From the NCBI GenBank assembly GCA_947502635.1, contig CANNAN010000009.1, forward strand, positions 1 to 64,000: a stretch of DNA of 64,000 bases, in the 5' to 3' direction. The notes beneath the pieces are model-generated. The model ran no database searches. It saw only the letters and a list, made by a program, of their open reading frames with translations, and was not told the DNA's origin. The position numbers and the translations under genes are program-made. This document shows, piece after piece, positions 8,178-16,007 of this stretch (positions are counted from its first letter, which is position 1; the number at the start of each line of letters is the position of its first letter). Origin of the DNA: an uncultured Flavobacteriaceae bacterium. GTDB lineage: Bacteria > Bacteroidota > Bacteroidia > Flavobacteriales > Flavobacteriaceae.

Positions 8178-8918
8178 ATGAGAAACATTCGAAACATATT
8201 AAATTCCCGTTCTAAACGCAACGGGAATTTTTTTGTACAATTAACTAAAGTACTTGAATTTAAGCCTAAACATCTTAAATTCTACAAAACAGCATTCACC
8301 CACCGATCTATGAATTTAAAGGATAGCAAGGGAAATGCTATTAATTATGAACGGTTAGAATTTTTGGGAGATGCGACATTAAGTGCTGTAATTGCATCAC
8401 ATTTATATCTAGAAGTACCAAGTGGTGACGAAGGTTATTTAACTAAAATGCGCTCCAAAATTGTAAGTAGAGAACATTTAAACGAGCTAGGGAAAGACTT
8501 AAATTTAATAGACTTAGTAGAAAGTAAAATTCCTCCAGGACAGTTTGGAGACAATATTCATGGCAATATTTTTGAAGCCTTAATTGGCGCTATTTTTCTT
8601 GATAAAGGGTATAAATTTTGTGAAAAATTCATATATAAACGCGTTATTATTCCTTACGTAGATATTGAAACTTTAGAAGGGAAAGTTATTAGTTATAAAA
8701 GCTTACTTATTGAATGGTGTCAAAAAGAAAAGAAAACATTTGGTTATAATGTATATGAAGATACGGGCAACGACGATGTTCGTCATTTTTCAGTAAAATT
8801 ATCTATAGACAAAAAAATTGTAGCTAAGGCGCGTGCTACATCGAAGAAAAAAGCAGAAGAAAAAGCTTCAAAACGTGCTTTCTTTGCATTTCAAAGCAAG
8901 ATGTCTAAAATGCTTTAA
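8178..8918 (+). CDS. rnc: Ribonuclease III
   Basis: This endonuclease cuts double-stranded RNA (rRNA precursors and regulatory duplexes). The catalytic domain has the signature NYERLEFLGDATLSAVIASHLY, with acidic metal ligands, and a second motif GNIFEALIGAIFLDKGY. The C-terminal double-stranded RNA-binding domain ends in ARATSKKKAEEKASKRAFFAF. At 246 residues it has normal length. The start chosen gives MRNIRNILNSRSKRNGNFF, which resembles flavobacterial homologues as I recall them. The first codons contain a terminator-like hairpin (8201-8234), which is unusual and could allow autoregulation. Confidence 0.94.
   Translation: MRNIRNILNSRSKRNGNFFVQLTKVLEFKPKHLKFYKTAFTHRSMNLKDSKGNAINYERLEFLGDATLSAVIASHLYLEVPSGDEGYLTKMRSKIVSREHLNELGKDLNLIDLVESKIPPGQFGDNIHGNIFEALIGAIFLDKGYKFCEKFIYKRVIIPYVDIETLEGKVISYKSLLIEWCQKEKKTFGYNVYEDTGNDDVRHFSVKLSIDKKIVAKARATSKKKAEEKASKRAFFAFQSKMSKML
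8201..8234 (+). promoter_or_regulatory. Terminator-like hairpin inside the 5' coding region of rnc
   Basis: A perfect 11-bp stem (8201-8211 with 8220-8230, 8-base loop, GC-containing core TTCCCGT/ACGGGAA) is followed by a run of seven T (8228-8234). It begins 23 bases after the rnc ATG, within codons ~8-19. It has every sequence property of an intrinsic terminator yet lies in an open reading frame. Confidence 0.6.
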
Positions 8919-9038
8919 AACATTTTAATAAATAGGGAATTAACTACAACGTTTTCGTTTGTTTTGTTATTAAGATTCGGGTAAACGTGTCCCGATTGAA
9001 TGTTTTAAATACTATATTTACGGCGATTAATATAAGTT

Positions 9039-9524
9039 ATGGCTGTACACAAACTTATTCTAGATGATGTTTTTGAAGAAGATTTATATACCTTAATAGC
9101 AATTCACTGTACACTCGATGATTATCGCTTAGCATATCTTTTGAATAAATATTTAGGAATAAGTCTTATTAGAAAACCATTAGATTTAGATTATCAAAAC
9201 GGAAAATCAACCTACTCAATTTTTGAATGGGAAGATAACAAACAACAAACAATTTGGAGTTTAGTATCTAATGTATGCAGAACAGAAGGTTATAGACAAA
9301 GAAACAACGAATCATTATTTGATTCTGAAGAAAAAATAACAAGGACAGCATATTTAATACCAGAATATAAAACGGTTAATTATTTTTTAAAAATAGATAA
9401 TGAAATCAACCTTAGTAAAGAGAAATATATTCTGAGTAATGTATTAAAAGTGCCTCAAATTGCTACAGCTTACAGTATTGATAGCGATCAATTAAAATCT
9501 AAAGACAATTTAATTTTCAACTAA
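9039..9524 (+). CDS. IPExxxVDY family protein
   Basis: This 161-residue protein belongs to a small Bacteroidota family named after its central motif, seen here as LIPEYKTVNYFLKI (VNY instead of VDY). No catalytic motif, signal peptide or membrane segment is visible, so it is probably cytosolic. Its ATG comes 120 bases after rnc, and its stop overlaps the pyk start by one base (TAATG), which indicates coupled translation with pyruvate kinase. I recall this neighbourhood (rnc, this gene, pyk) as conserved in flavobacteria. Function unknown. Confidence 0.8.
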   Translation: MAVHKLILDDVFEEDLYTLIAIHCTLDDYRLAYLLNKYLGISLIRKPLDLDYQNGKSTYSIFEWEDNKQQTIWSLVSNVCRTEGYRQRNNESLFDSEEKITRTAYLIPEYKTVNYFLKIDNEINLSKEKYILSNVLKVPQIATAYSIDSDQLKSKDNLIFN

Positions 9525-10966
9525 TGTCAACAACGAAAAAAACCAAAATAGTAGCAACACTAGGTCCTGCTACAAGTACAAAAGAAGTTTTAAAAGGAAT
9601 GCTTGAAGAAGGCGCTAATGTGTTTAGAATAAACTTTTCTCATGCTGATTACAGCGATGTTACTGAGCGCATTAAAATGATACGAGAGTTGAATGAAGAG
9701 TTTGGTTTTACCGCTGCTATTTTAGCAGACTTACAAGGCCCTAAACTTCGTGTTGGTGTTATGAAAGAAGAAGTCGTGGTACATCCCGATGATGAAATCG
9801 TATTTGCTACTGGCGAGCGTTTTGAAGGAACCAAGGAACGTGTTTACATGACATATGAAAGGTTTCCACAAGATGCAAAACCAGGAGAACGTATTCTTTT
9901 AGACGACGGAAAATTAATTTTTGAAGTCGTTTCAACAGACAAAAAAAGTGAAGTAGTTGCTCGCGTTATTCAAGGCGGTCCTCTTAAATCTAAAAAGGGA
10001 GTAAACCTTCCTAATACAGATATTTCACAACCTGCATTAACCGAAAAAGATATTGAAGATGCTATTTTTGCTATTAGCCAAAATGTAGATTGGATTGCTT
10101 TATCATTTGTGCGTCATGCCGAAGATTTAATGCAACTGCGCGATTTAATAAATAAACACAGCGAACACAAAATACCAATTATAGCTAAAATTGAAAAGCC
10201 AGAAGCTGTAGAGAATATCGATAAAATTGTAACGCATTGTGATGGTATTATGGTAGCTCGTGGCGATCTAGGAGTCGAGGTTCCTGCCGAAGAAGTGCCA
10301 CTTATTCAAAAACAATTGGTATTACGTGCTAAAAAAGCAAGAATTCCAGTAATTATAGCCACCCAAATGATGGAGACTATGATTTCTAGCTTAACACCTA
10401 CACGTGCAGAGGTAAATGATGTTGCAAACTCGGTTATGGATGGTGCAGATGCTGTTATGTTATCTGGTGAGACATCGGTTGGTAGTTATCCTATACAAGT
10501 TATTAAGCAAATGTCTGACATACTTAAAAGTGTAGAAAACTCAAACCTAATTAAGGTTCCACAATTACCCCCACATATTCGTACAAATCGCTATATAACA
10601 AAATCTATTTGTTATCATGCTGCTAATATGGCAAATGAAATTAGCGCAAAAGCTATTTCAACATTAACAAATAGTGGGTATACGGCATTTCAAATTTCAG
10701 CATGGAGACCTTCATGCCATATTTTAGTTTTTACGTCAAACAAGCGCATATTAACGCGTCTTAGTTTGCTTTGGGGTGTTCGTGCTTTCTACTATGATAA
10801 ATTTGTAAGTACAGACGAAACTATTGAGGATGTAAACGCTATTGCATGTAAAATGGGATACTTAGAAGAAGGAGATATGCTTATTAGCTTAGCTGCTATG
10901 CCTATTAAAGACAGAGGTATGGTAAATACACTTCGTGTTACTGAAATAGAAACTTGTAATTTTTAA
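9524..10966 (+). CDS. pyk: Pyruvate kinase
   Basis: This enzyme makes pyruvate and ATP from phosphoenolpyruvate and ADP. The N-terminus has TKIVATLGPAT and the substrate-binding stretch VFRINFSHADY. The barrel carries the lysine motif PIIAKIEKPEA and MVARGDLGVEVPAEEVPLIQ, which holds metal-binding residues, then ATQMMETMISSLTPTRAE. A C-terminal regulatory domain follows. At 480 residues it has normal length. The start codon overlaps the stop of the upstream IPExxxVDY gene. A strong terminator follows at 10991. Confidence 0.96.
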   Translation: MSTTKKTKIVATLGPATSTKEVLKGMLEEGANVFRINFSHADYSDVTERIKMIRELNEEFGFTAAILADLQGPKLRVGVMKEEVVVHPDDEIVFATGERFEGTKERVYMTYERFPQDAKPGERILLDDGKLIFEVVSTDKKSEVVARVIQGGPLKSKKGVNLPNTDISQPALTEKDIEDAIFAISQNVDWIALSFVRHAEDLMQLRDLINKHSEHKIPIIAKIEKPEAVENIDKIVTHCDGIMVARGDLGVEVPAEEVPLIQKQLVLRAKKARIPVIIATQMMETMISSLTPTRAEVNDVANSVMDGADAVMLSGETSVGSYPIQVIKQMSDILKSVENSNLIKVPQLPPHIRTNRYITKSICYHAANMANEISAKAISTLTNSGYTAFQISAWRPSCHILVFTSNKRILTRLSLLWGVRAFYYDKFVSTDETIEDVNAIACKMGYLEEGDMLISLAAMPIKDRGMVNTLRVTEIETCNF

Positions 10967-10990
10967 TAAATTCGGGGTTTAAAATATTTA

Positions 10991-11024
10991 AACGTTATCC
11001 TTTTATAAGGGTAACGTTTTTTTT
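10991..11024 (+). terminator. Intrinsic terminator of the rnc-pyk unit
   Basis: An 11-bp stem (10991-11001 with 11008-11018, one G-T pair) with a 6-base loop is followed by a run of eight T, 24 bases after the pyk stop codon. Confidence 0.88.
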
Positions 11025-11089
11025 ATTATTATCTTTTTAAAACACTAAGCTTACCCGAAGCAAAATTCCACACCTCATTGCTAACGCTA

Positions 11090-12187
11090 TTAAAACTTAA
11101 ACTTCAACTGGACACTCACTATTTTTTGTTCTGGCTTTTTCTTGGTTTCGGTATTTAAATTTGACATCGAAATCCCCAGCAAACGCACCGAATTACTTAG
11201 CTTTTCTTGATACAACAAATCCTTAGCTGTTTCTAAAATAATACTCTTGTCGCTTATAAAATATTGCAGCGTTTTACTTCTGGTTTGTAATGTGAAATCA
11301 CTATATTTTATTTTTAACGTGACTGTTTTTCCTGCTACTTTACTTTTGTTTAAACGTCGTGAAACCTCATCAGCAATGTGTTCCAGTTTTTCAAGCATGA
11401 ATATTTCACTCGATAAATTTTCTCTAAAAGTACGCTCGGCAGCTAACGATTTCCTTATACGGTTAGGTTTTACTTCACTATTATGAATACCTCTAACCAC
11501 ATTGTAATAATAACGCCCAGATTTTCCGAAGTTTTTATCAAGAAACTCAAGCGATTTTCCTTTTAAATCCAATCCTGTAAAAATGCCTTTTTGATACATT
11601 TTTTCTGCAGTAACCTTGCCTACACCATAAAATTTCCTAATATCTAATTCTTCTAAAAAAGCAATGACTTCTTCTGGGTTTACTGTTTTTTGTCCGTTAG
11701 GTTTATTATAATCACTTGCTACTTTTGCTATAAATTTATTAATAGAAATACCCGCCGAAGCTGTTAAACCGACTTCTTTAAAAATACGATCGCGAATTTC
11801 TTCTGCAATTAAAGAAGCACTAGGGTTTCCTTTTTTGTTTTCGGTAACATCTAAATATGCTTCATCAAGAGAAAGCGGCTCTACTAAATCCGTGTAATCA
11901 TAAAAAATCTGCTTCACTTTTTTAGAAATTTCACTATATCTATCAAAACGCGGCCTTACAAAAATTAAGTCTGGGCACAATTTAGAAGCCAAATTACCTG
12001 CCATAGCACTTTTCACACCAAATTTTCTAGCCTCATAACTAGCAGCACTAACAACTCCTCGCTTGCCTCCACCACCAACAGCAATAGCCTTCCCTTTGAG
12101 ATCGGGATTATCCATTTGCTCAACAGAAGCGTAAAACGCATCCATATCGACGTGTATAATTTTTCGTATTGGTAAATCGCTAGACAT
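11090..12187 (-). CDS. dinB: DNA polymerase IV (Y-family, DinB)
   Basis: This error-prone translesion polymerase has the catalytic motifs HVDMDAFYASVEQ (metal ligand Asp14) and SLDEAYLDV (Asp108-Glu109). The steric stretch SAASYEARKFGVKSAM is also present, followed by the helix-hairpin-helix thumb (FYGVGKVTAEKMYQKGI) and a little-finger domain. The extreme C-terminus, VQLKFKF, resembles a sliding-clamp-binding peptide. At 365 residues it has normal length. It is monocistronic, diverging from the CYTH gene. No SOS box was recognised upstream. Confidence 0.93.
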   Translation of the reverse strand: MSSDLPIRKIIHVDMDAFYASVEQMDNPDLKGKAIAVGGGGKRGVVSAASYEARKFGVKSAMAGNLASKLCPDLIFVRPRFDRYSEISKKVKQIFYDYTDLVEPLSLDEAYLDVTENKKGNPSASLIAEEIRDRIFKEVGLTASAGISINKFIAKVASDYNKPNGQKTVNPEEVIAFLEELDIRKFYGVGKVTAEKMYQKGIFTGLDLKGKSLEFLDKNFGKSGRYYYNVVRGIHNSEVKPNRIRKSLAAERTFRENLSSEIFMLEKLEHIADEVSRRLNKSKVAGKTVTLKIKYSDFTLQTRSKTLQYFISDKSIILETAKDLLYQEKLSNSVRLLGISMSNLNTETKKKPEQKIVSVQLKFKF

Positions 12188-12237
12188 GCTGTAAATTTAT
12201 GAATTCCTAAGAAGGCAGGAATCCCAATTCATAAGAT

Positions 12238-12268
12238 TTGAATAAAATTAATAAGATCCCTACTTTCG
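12238..12268 (+). promoter_or_regulatory. Promoter of the CYTH gene
   Basis: A TTG (-33 type) at 12238-12240 and TACTTTCG (-7 type, near the TAnnTTTG consensus) at 12261-12268 are separated by 20 bases, matching the Bacteroidota sigma-A spacing. The predicted transcript would start shortly before the ATG at 12280. This also argues that the TTG is a promoter element and not a start codon. Confidence 0.5.
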
Positions 12269-12279
12269 TGGTCATTATT

Positions 12280-12750
12280 ATGATAGAAATAGAACGTAAA
12301 TTTTTGATAACATCAAATGCTTATAAAGAGCAAGCATTCAAGAGTACTAGAATTATTCAAGGTTTTTTAAACACTCATAAAAAACGTACGGTTCGTGTTA
12401 GATTGAAAGGAGATATTGGTTATATAACTGTTAAAGGACAATCATCACAAGATGGACTCTCTCGGTTTGAATGGGAAAAAGAAATCTCTAAAACCGAAGC
12501 TGAAGCACTCTTAAATATGTGTGAATCAGGAGTTATTGATAAAATTCGTTATGAAGTAAAGATTAAAAATCATATTTTTGAAGTAGATGACTTTTTTGGT
12601 GACAATGAAGGTTTAACAATAGCAGAAGTTGAATTAGGAAACAAAAATGAAACTTTTGAAAAACCTTTCTGGTTAGGCGAAGAGGTTACTGGAAATATAA
12701 AATATTATAATTCACAATTAAGTAAACAGCCATATAAAACTTGGCACTAA
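12280..12750 (+). CDS. CYTH domain protein (triphosphate tunnel enzyme family)
   Basis: The protein begins MIEIERKFLI, the ExExK signature of the CYTH fold, in which acidic and basic residues line a tunnel that binds triphosphates and divalent metals. Further tunnel residues are seen in RTVRVRLKGDIGYITVKG, FEWEKEI and TIAEVELG. Members hydrolyse tripolyphosphate or related compounds; the substrate here is not known. The open frame extends to a TTG at 12238, but that TTG coincides with a promoter element and the motif begins right at the ATG chosen. Length 156 residues, normal for the short bacterial form. Confidence 0.85.
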   Translation: MIEIERKFLITSNAYKEQAFKSTRIIQGFLNTHKKRTVRVRLKGDIGYITVKGQSSQDGLSRFEWEKEISKTEAEALLNMCESGVIDKIRYEVKIKNHIFEVDDFFGDNEGLTIAEVELGNKNETFEKPFWLGEEVTGNIKYYNSQLSKQPYKTWH

Positions 12751-12764
12751 TTTAAAAAATTGTA

Positions 12765-13313
12765 ATGATGAAAAACTTAATGATTCCCCTTTTTTTAGCA
12801 TGCATTCTTTTTTCATGTAAAGAAGGAGCAAAAGCATCTATTTCCGATATAAAAGAAAATACTTCAGAAGTTATAGAAGAAAAAGCAGATTCAATAGTCG
12901 AAGTTATACAAGAGCCTATTAAAAAAACCGCTAAACAGATTAAAGAAGAGCTCATAACTAAAGGTTTTAAGGTTTTTGATTATGTTGATGAAAAAACACA
13001 AGACACTATTTTAATGCAGCAATATTTTATGGCGTTTTTAAAAACAGGACCTATTCGAGGGCAAAATGAAGAAGAAACTGCTTTATTACAAAAAGAACAT
13101 TTAGCACATTTAACCAAAATGTACGAGTTGGGATATGCAGATATTTCTGGACCTTTTGACGATGACGGCGCTATTCGTGGAATTACTATTTATAATGTCC
13201 CGACATTAAAAATGGCAGATAGTTTAGCAAACTCAGATCCTATGGTAAAAGCAGGACGTTTAGAAATTGAAATACACCCTTGGTGGGCTGGAAAAGGGTT
13301 TGCTTTGCGATAG
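12765..13313 (+). CDS. Lipoprotein with YciI-like C-terminal domain
   Basis: An N-terminal lipoprotein signal ends in ILFSCKEG, so it is probably anchored in a membrane facing the periplasm. A charged linker (residues ~25-65, many Glu and Lys) follows. The C-terminal ~110 residues resemble the YciI/YCII-related dimeric alpha/beta domain (YFMAFLKTGPIRG, HLAHLTKMYELGYADISGPF, DPMVKAGRLEIEIHPWW). The role of the family is uncertain, so no reaction is claimed. It starts 14 bases after the CYTH stop, and the next gene starts directly after its stop, so the three probably form an operon. Confidence 0.75.
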   Translation: MMKNLMIPLFLACILFSCKEGAKASISDIKENTSEVIEEKADSIVEVIQEPIKKTAKQIKEELITKGFKVFDYVDEKTQDTILMQQYFMAFLKTGPIRGQNEEETALLQKEHLAHLTKMYELGYADISGPFDDDGAIRGITIYNVPTLKMADSLANSDPMVKAGRLEIEIHPWWAGKGFALR

Positions 13314-14183
13314 ATGTTAAAATTTTTTAAGTGCCTACTTAGCATCATTAACGTTACAATAATTATAACGTTATTGAGCATTCATTTTGTAATAAAAGAA
13401 AGTAGTTACCAAGCTTCTTTATACTTTTACACCTTTCCTTTGCCTATAATTATCCTCATAATTTTAGTGCTTTCTATTTTTAAGAAAAAAAGAAGGTATC
13501 ATCTACTATTAGCAGGTGTTTTATTGCTCGTTTGGCTTGGTAGAAGTTTCAGAATTCATATCACAGAGGACATTAAAGAAACAGACATAGAAGTTGTTTT
13601 TTGGAATGCGACCCACGAAAGAAATTTTGAAGATGCATTTAATACGAATAAAGGCATTCCTGATGTTCTTGCTTTAGTTGAGCATGGTAAATTTCAGGTA
13701 ACAGAATTTCAGAAAAAATATCCTGATTACAATTTTTACAGATCGATTCGGGGGATTAGTATTTTTTCGAAAACCGCGTTAAAAATTATAAATGAAACGA
13801 CATCAAAATACAAATCCAATTTTATAAACTTCGAAACTCAAGGTCTAAATTTTTATGTTTTTGATGTATCGGCAAGTATGGACGTCCCCCGGAAATGGGA
13901 ACTGAAATTTGTAAACACTTTAATTCAAGAAACAAATAACACAGTGATTCTTGGAGATTTCAATGTCCCATATGAATCTATGTATTTAGATACTATTAAA
14001 ACGAATTTTAATCACGCTTTCACTGAAAAAGGAAACGGTTTTAGAGAAACTTGGTTTTGGAATATTCCTTTACTCTCTATAGATCATATCTGGGTATCTA
14101 AAGACTTAGAAATCCTTAAAACAGAAAAGATAGCTACTTTTAAATCAGATCATAGTATGATGAAAACGTTTGTGAGGAAGTAA
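13314..14183 (+). CDS. Membrane-anchored endonuclease/exonuclease/phosphatase-fold protein
   Basis: The first ~75 residues contain two or three hydrophobic segments (CLLSIINVTIIITLLSIHF, PLPIIILIILVLSIF, LLAGVLLLVWLG). The rest is an EEP domain: DIEVVFWNATHE at the first strand, VLALVEHG with an acidic metal ligand, VILGDFNVPYES, and the C-terminal pair SIDHIWVS and KSDHSMM, with the catalytic Asp-His. It should hydrolyse a phosphodiester or phosphomonoester outside the inner membrane; the substrate is unknown. Its ATG directly follows the preceding stop (TAGATG), a sign of coupled translation. Confidence 0.82.
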   Translation: MLKFFKCLLSIINVTIIITLLSIHFVIKESSYQASLYFYTFPLPIIILIILVLSIFKKKRRYHLLLAGVLLLVWLGRSFRIHITEDIKETDIEVVFWNATHERNFEDAFNTNKGIPDVLALVEHGKFQVTEFQKKYPDYNFYRSIRGISIFSKTALKIINETTSKYKSNFINFETQGLNFYVFDVSASMDVPRKWELKFVNTLIQETNNTVILGDFNVPYESMYLDTIKTNFNHAFTEKGNGFRETWFWNIPLLSIDHIWVSKDLEILKTEKIATFKSDHSMMKTFVRK

Positions 14184-14192
14184 ATCACCTAA

Positions 14193-14708
14193 TTAATTTA
14201 TATACAGCCCTTCGGTTTTTATTCTAAGGTGATTATTCATTTCAACAATCGAGTCTATAAAAAACTTATTACTGTCTATTAATTCAGATGAATGTTTCTT
14301 GCTAACTTTTAATAATGTTTTTTTTTCATTTAAAAGATAAGTGACATTATTTGCATCCGTTAAAGCTGTTTTTCTATTTATTATTACCATCACTAGAACA
14401 GAAATGATTCCTACATAAAAAATAGGTTTTATAACTCGTTTGTAATTAGTCAAAAAATTAAAATCAATAGAATATATATTTTGTTTTGAGAATTTTTGAT
14501 TAAACGCTTTTGACAATACTTTATGTGGAGTATCATTTATATTTAATCTTTCAAAATCATTTTCAAAAGATGTTTTAGAAGTAATTAGAAACAATTGAAA
14601 GTCATTATATTCCTTTTCTGTTATTAATGATAGAGCAAATTCTTTTTCTTCAAATGACAAATCAGAAAAACGTTTTTTTAATAATAACTCTTCAATAGTT
14701 AAATCCAT
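14193..14708 (-). CDS. Putative anti-sigma factor, single-pass membrane protein
   Basis: This 171-residue protein follows the ECF sigma gene by 5 bases. Residues 1-90 look cytosolic and helical (MDLTIEELLLKKRFSDLSFEEKEFALSLI in shape, charged and leucine-rich). One membrane segment follows at about 94-113 (VIKPIFYVGIISVLVMVII), with a short external tail. I do not recognise a named family. The position, membrane topology and size fit an anti-sigma factor that holds the sigma factor at the membrane, but this is inference. It carries no zinc-binding anti-sigma motif. Confidence 0.55.
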   Translation of the reverse strand: MDLTIEELLLKKRFSDLSFEEKEFALSLITEKEYNDFQLFLITSKTSFENDFERLNINDTPHKVLSKAFNQKFSKQNIYSIDFNFLTNYKRVIKPIFYVGIISVLVMVIINRKTALTDANNVTYLLNEKKTLLKVSKKHSSELIDSNKFFIDSIVEMNNHLRIKTEGLYIN

Positions 14709-14713
14709 AATTT

Positions 14714-15310
14714 TTAAAATTTAATAGCATTGAATTGTTTCAACTTTATTGATAGCTTTTTTGTAGCATAAAATAATCTTGATTTTACTGTTCCTTCAGA
14801 ACATCCTATTATTTCACTTATTTCTTTAATAGACATATTATCTTGATGTCTTAAAGTAAATGTTACACTATGCTTGTCATCTAATTTTTCAAGCTCGTTA
14901 TTTAAATTCTTTTTGAACAACAAAAAATCATCTTCATTGTTGATTACGATAGACGATGTTGTATCATTTTTAAATTCTTCAATATTTAATTCTAATGTCT
15001 TCTCTTTTTTTCTAGCATTGTTTCTATATTCATTTTTACACATATTATAAGCAATGCTATATATCCATGATGAAAAGTTTTTTGTATGGTCAAAAAGTTC
15101 TGCCTTCTCTATTATTTTTAAAAACAAATCTTGCAAAAAGTCTTCAGCTCTGTTGTTATCTTGATATAATTTTTGATAAAAGAAAAGAAATAGCTTTCTT
15201 GAATATCTTAAATAAATTTCATTGAATGCTTTTTCTTTTCCTTTATTTATAAAAACCATTAATTCTTCATCAGACTTACTTTTATAATTAATTCTAAATT
15301 GAAATCCCAA
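14714..15310 (-). CDS. ECF-family RNA polymerase sigma factor
   Basis: This 198-residue sigma-70 family regulator has region 2 (FNEIYLRYSRKLFLFF, then RAEDFLQDLFLKIIEK and FSSWIYSIAYNMCKNEYRNN) and region 4 (KLDDKHSVTFTLRHQDNMSI, KEISEIIGCSEGTVKSRLF) with a linker between. It directs polymerase to a small set of promoters when released from its anti-sigma partner. It is the middle gene of a three-gene leftward unit, 15 bases after an exported protein and 5 bases before the putative anti-sigma factor. Autoregulation of the unit is likely but not shown. Confidence 0.9.
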   Translation of the reverse strand: MGFQFRINYKSKSDEELMVFINKGKEKAFNEIYLRYSRKLFLFFYQKLYQDNNRAEDFLQDLFLKIIEKAELFDHTKNFSSWIYSIAYNMCKNEYRNNARKKEKTLELNIEEFKNDTTSSIVINNEDDFLLFKKNLNNELEKLDDKHSVTFTLRHQDNMSIKEISEIIGCSEGTVKSRLFYATKKLSIKLKQFNAIKF

Positions 15311-15325
15311 TATGAATCTATTATA

Positions 15326-15922
15326 TTAAAAAGATTGTTCGAAGTCTACATTGGTAGGTTCTGTAAGTTTTATCGAACCTTGATGTCCAGTATTTTTCTT
15401 TCCATCACTCACTATTTCAAATTTAAAATCATCAATTAAAATTTCCCCAGTACCAGATGCTAAAACTCCATACGATATCTTTACAGCTTCTTTAGGGACT
15501 TTAAGAACAATCTCATATTTAGTCCAGTTTGTTGTTCCTTTTATAGGCCTATTTTGCATATTATCAAAGCCTAATGTTTTTCCATTTACTCCGTCAATTC
15601 TCATCCACATGCCAGCCCATTTTTTTATATCGGTAGATTTTACATAAGATGTAAGTTTCACTTTTTTACCTAAATAGCTTTTGGGTTCAAAACTTTGCAT
15701 TATAGTACCAAACCCTTTTATACTAGATTCAACCGACTTTAAGTAAGCAACATTACTATTTCTTTCTTTGTTTTTCTCTAATCCTATCTCATAAGAATCT
15801 GGACTACTTCCAGCTAAAAACCATCCTTTAATTGTTTGCTTTTTAATTACAGAAAAAGACAATAAAGATAGACCAAATACAATAATTGTAAACCTAAATA
15901 ATTTTGATTTTATTTTTTTCAT
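15326..15922 (-). CDS. Exported beta-sandwich protein leading the ECF cassette
   Basis: A signal peptide or anchor (FTIIVFGLSLLSFSVI, residues ~11-26) is followed by about 140 residues with the pattern of a galactose-binding-like jelly roll: WFLAGSSPDSYEIGLEK, GFGTIMQSFEPKSYLGKKV, WAGMWMRIDG, GFDNMQNRPIKGTTNWTKY and GEILIDDFKFEIV. From memory, similar domains occur attached to transcription regulators in other phyla; I am not sure of this. It is the first gene of the sigma/anti-sigma unit, so it could be a regulon product or a sensor. Its ligand is unknown. Confidence 0.6.
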   Translation of the reverse strand: MKKIKSKLFRFTIIVFGLSLLSFSVIKKQTIKGWFLAGSSPDSYEIGLEKNKERNSNVAYLKSVESSIKGFGTIMQSFEPKSYLGKKVKLTSYVKSTDIKKWAGMWMRIDGVNGKTLGFDNMQNRPIKGTTNWTKYEIVLKVPKEAVKISYGVLASGTGEILIDDFKFEIVSDGKKNTGHQGSIKLTEPTNVDFEQSF

Positions 15923-16007
15923 TTTAAAAATTTTAAATGTTTATTTAATATAGTATACACGCTATTTTGAAAAGGTTCAAAAAAACGTACTTTATTTTAA
16001 ATTAATT

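Noticed and set aside
12238-12279. Upstream extension of the CYTH protein from a TTG
   Set aside because: The TTG fits a -33 promoter element and the CYTH motif begins at the downstream ATG.
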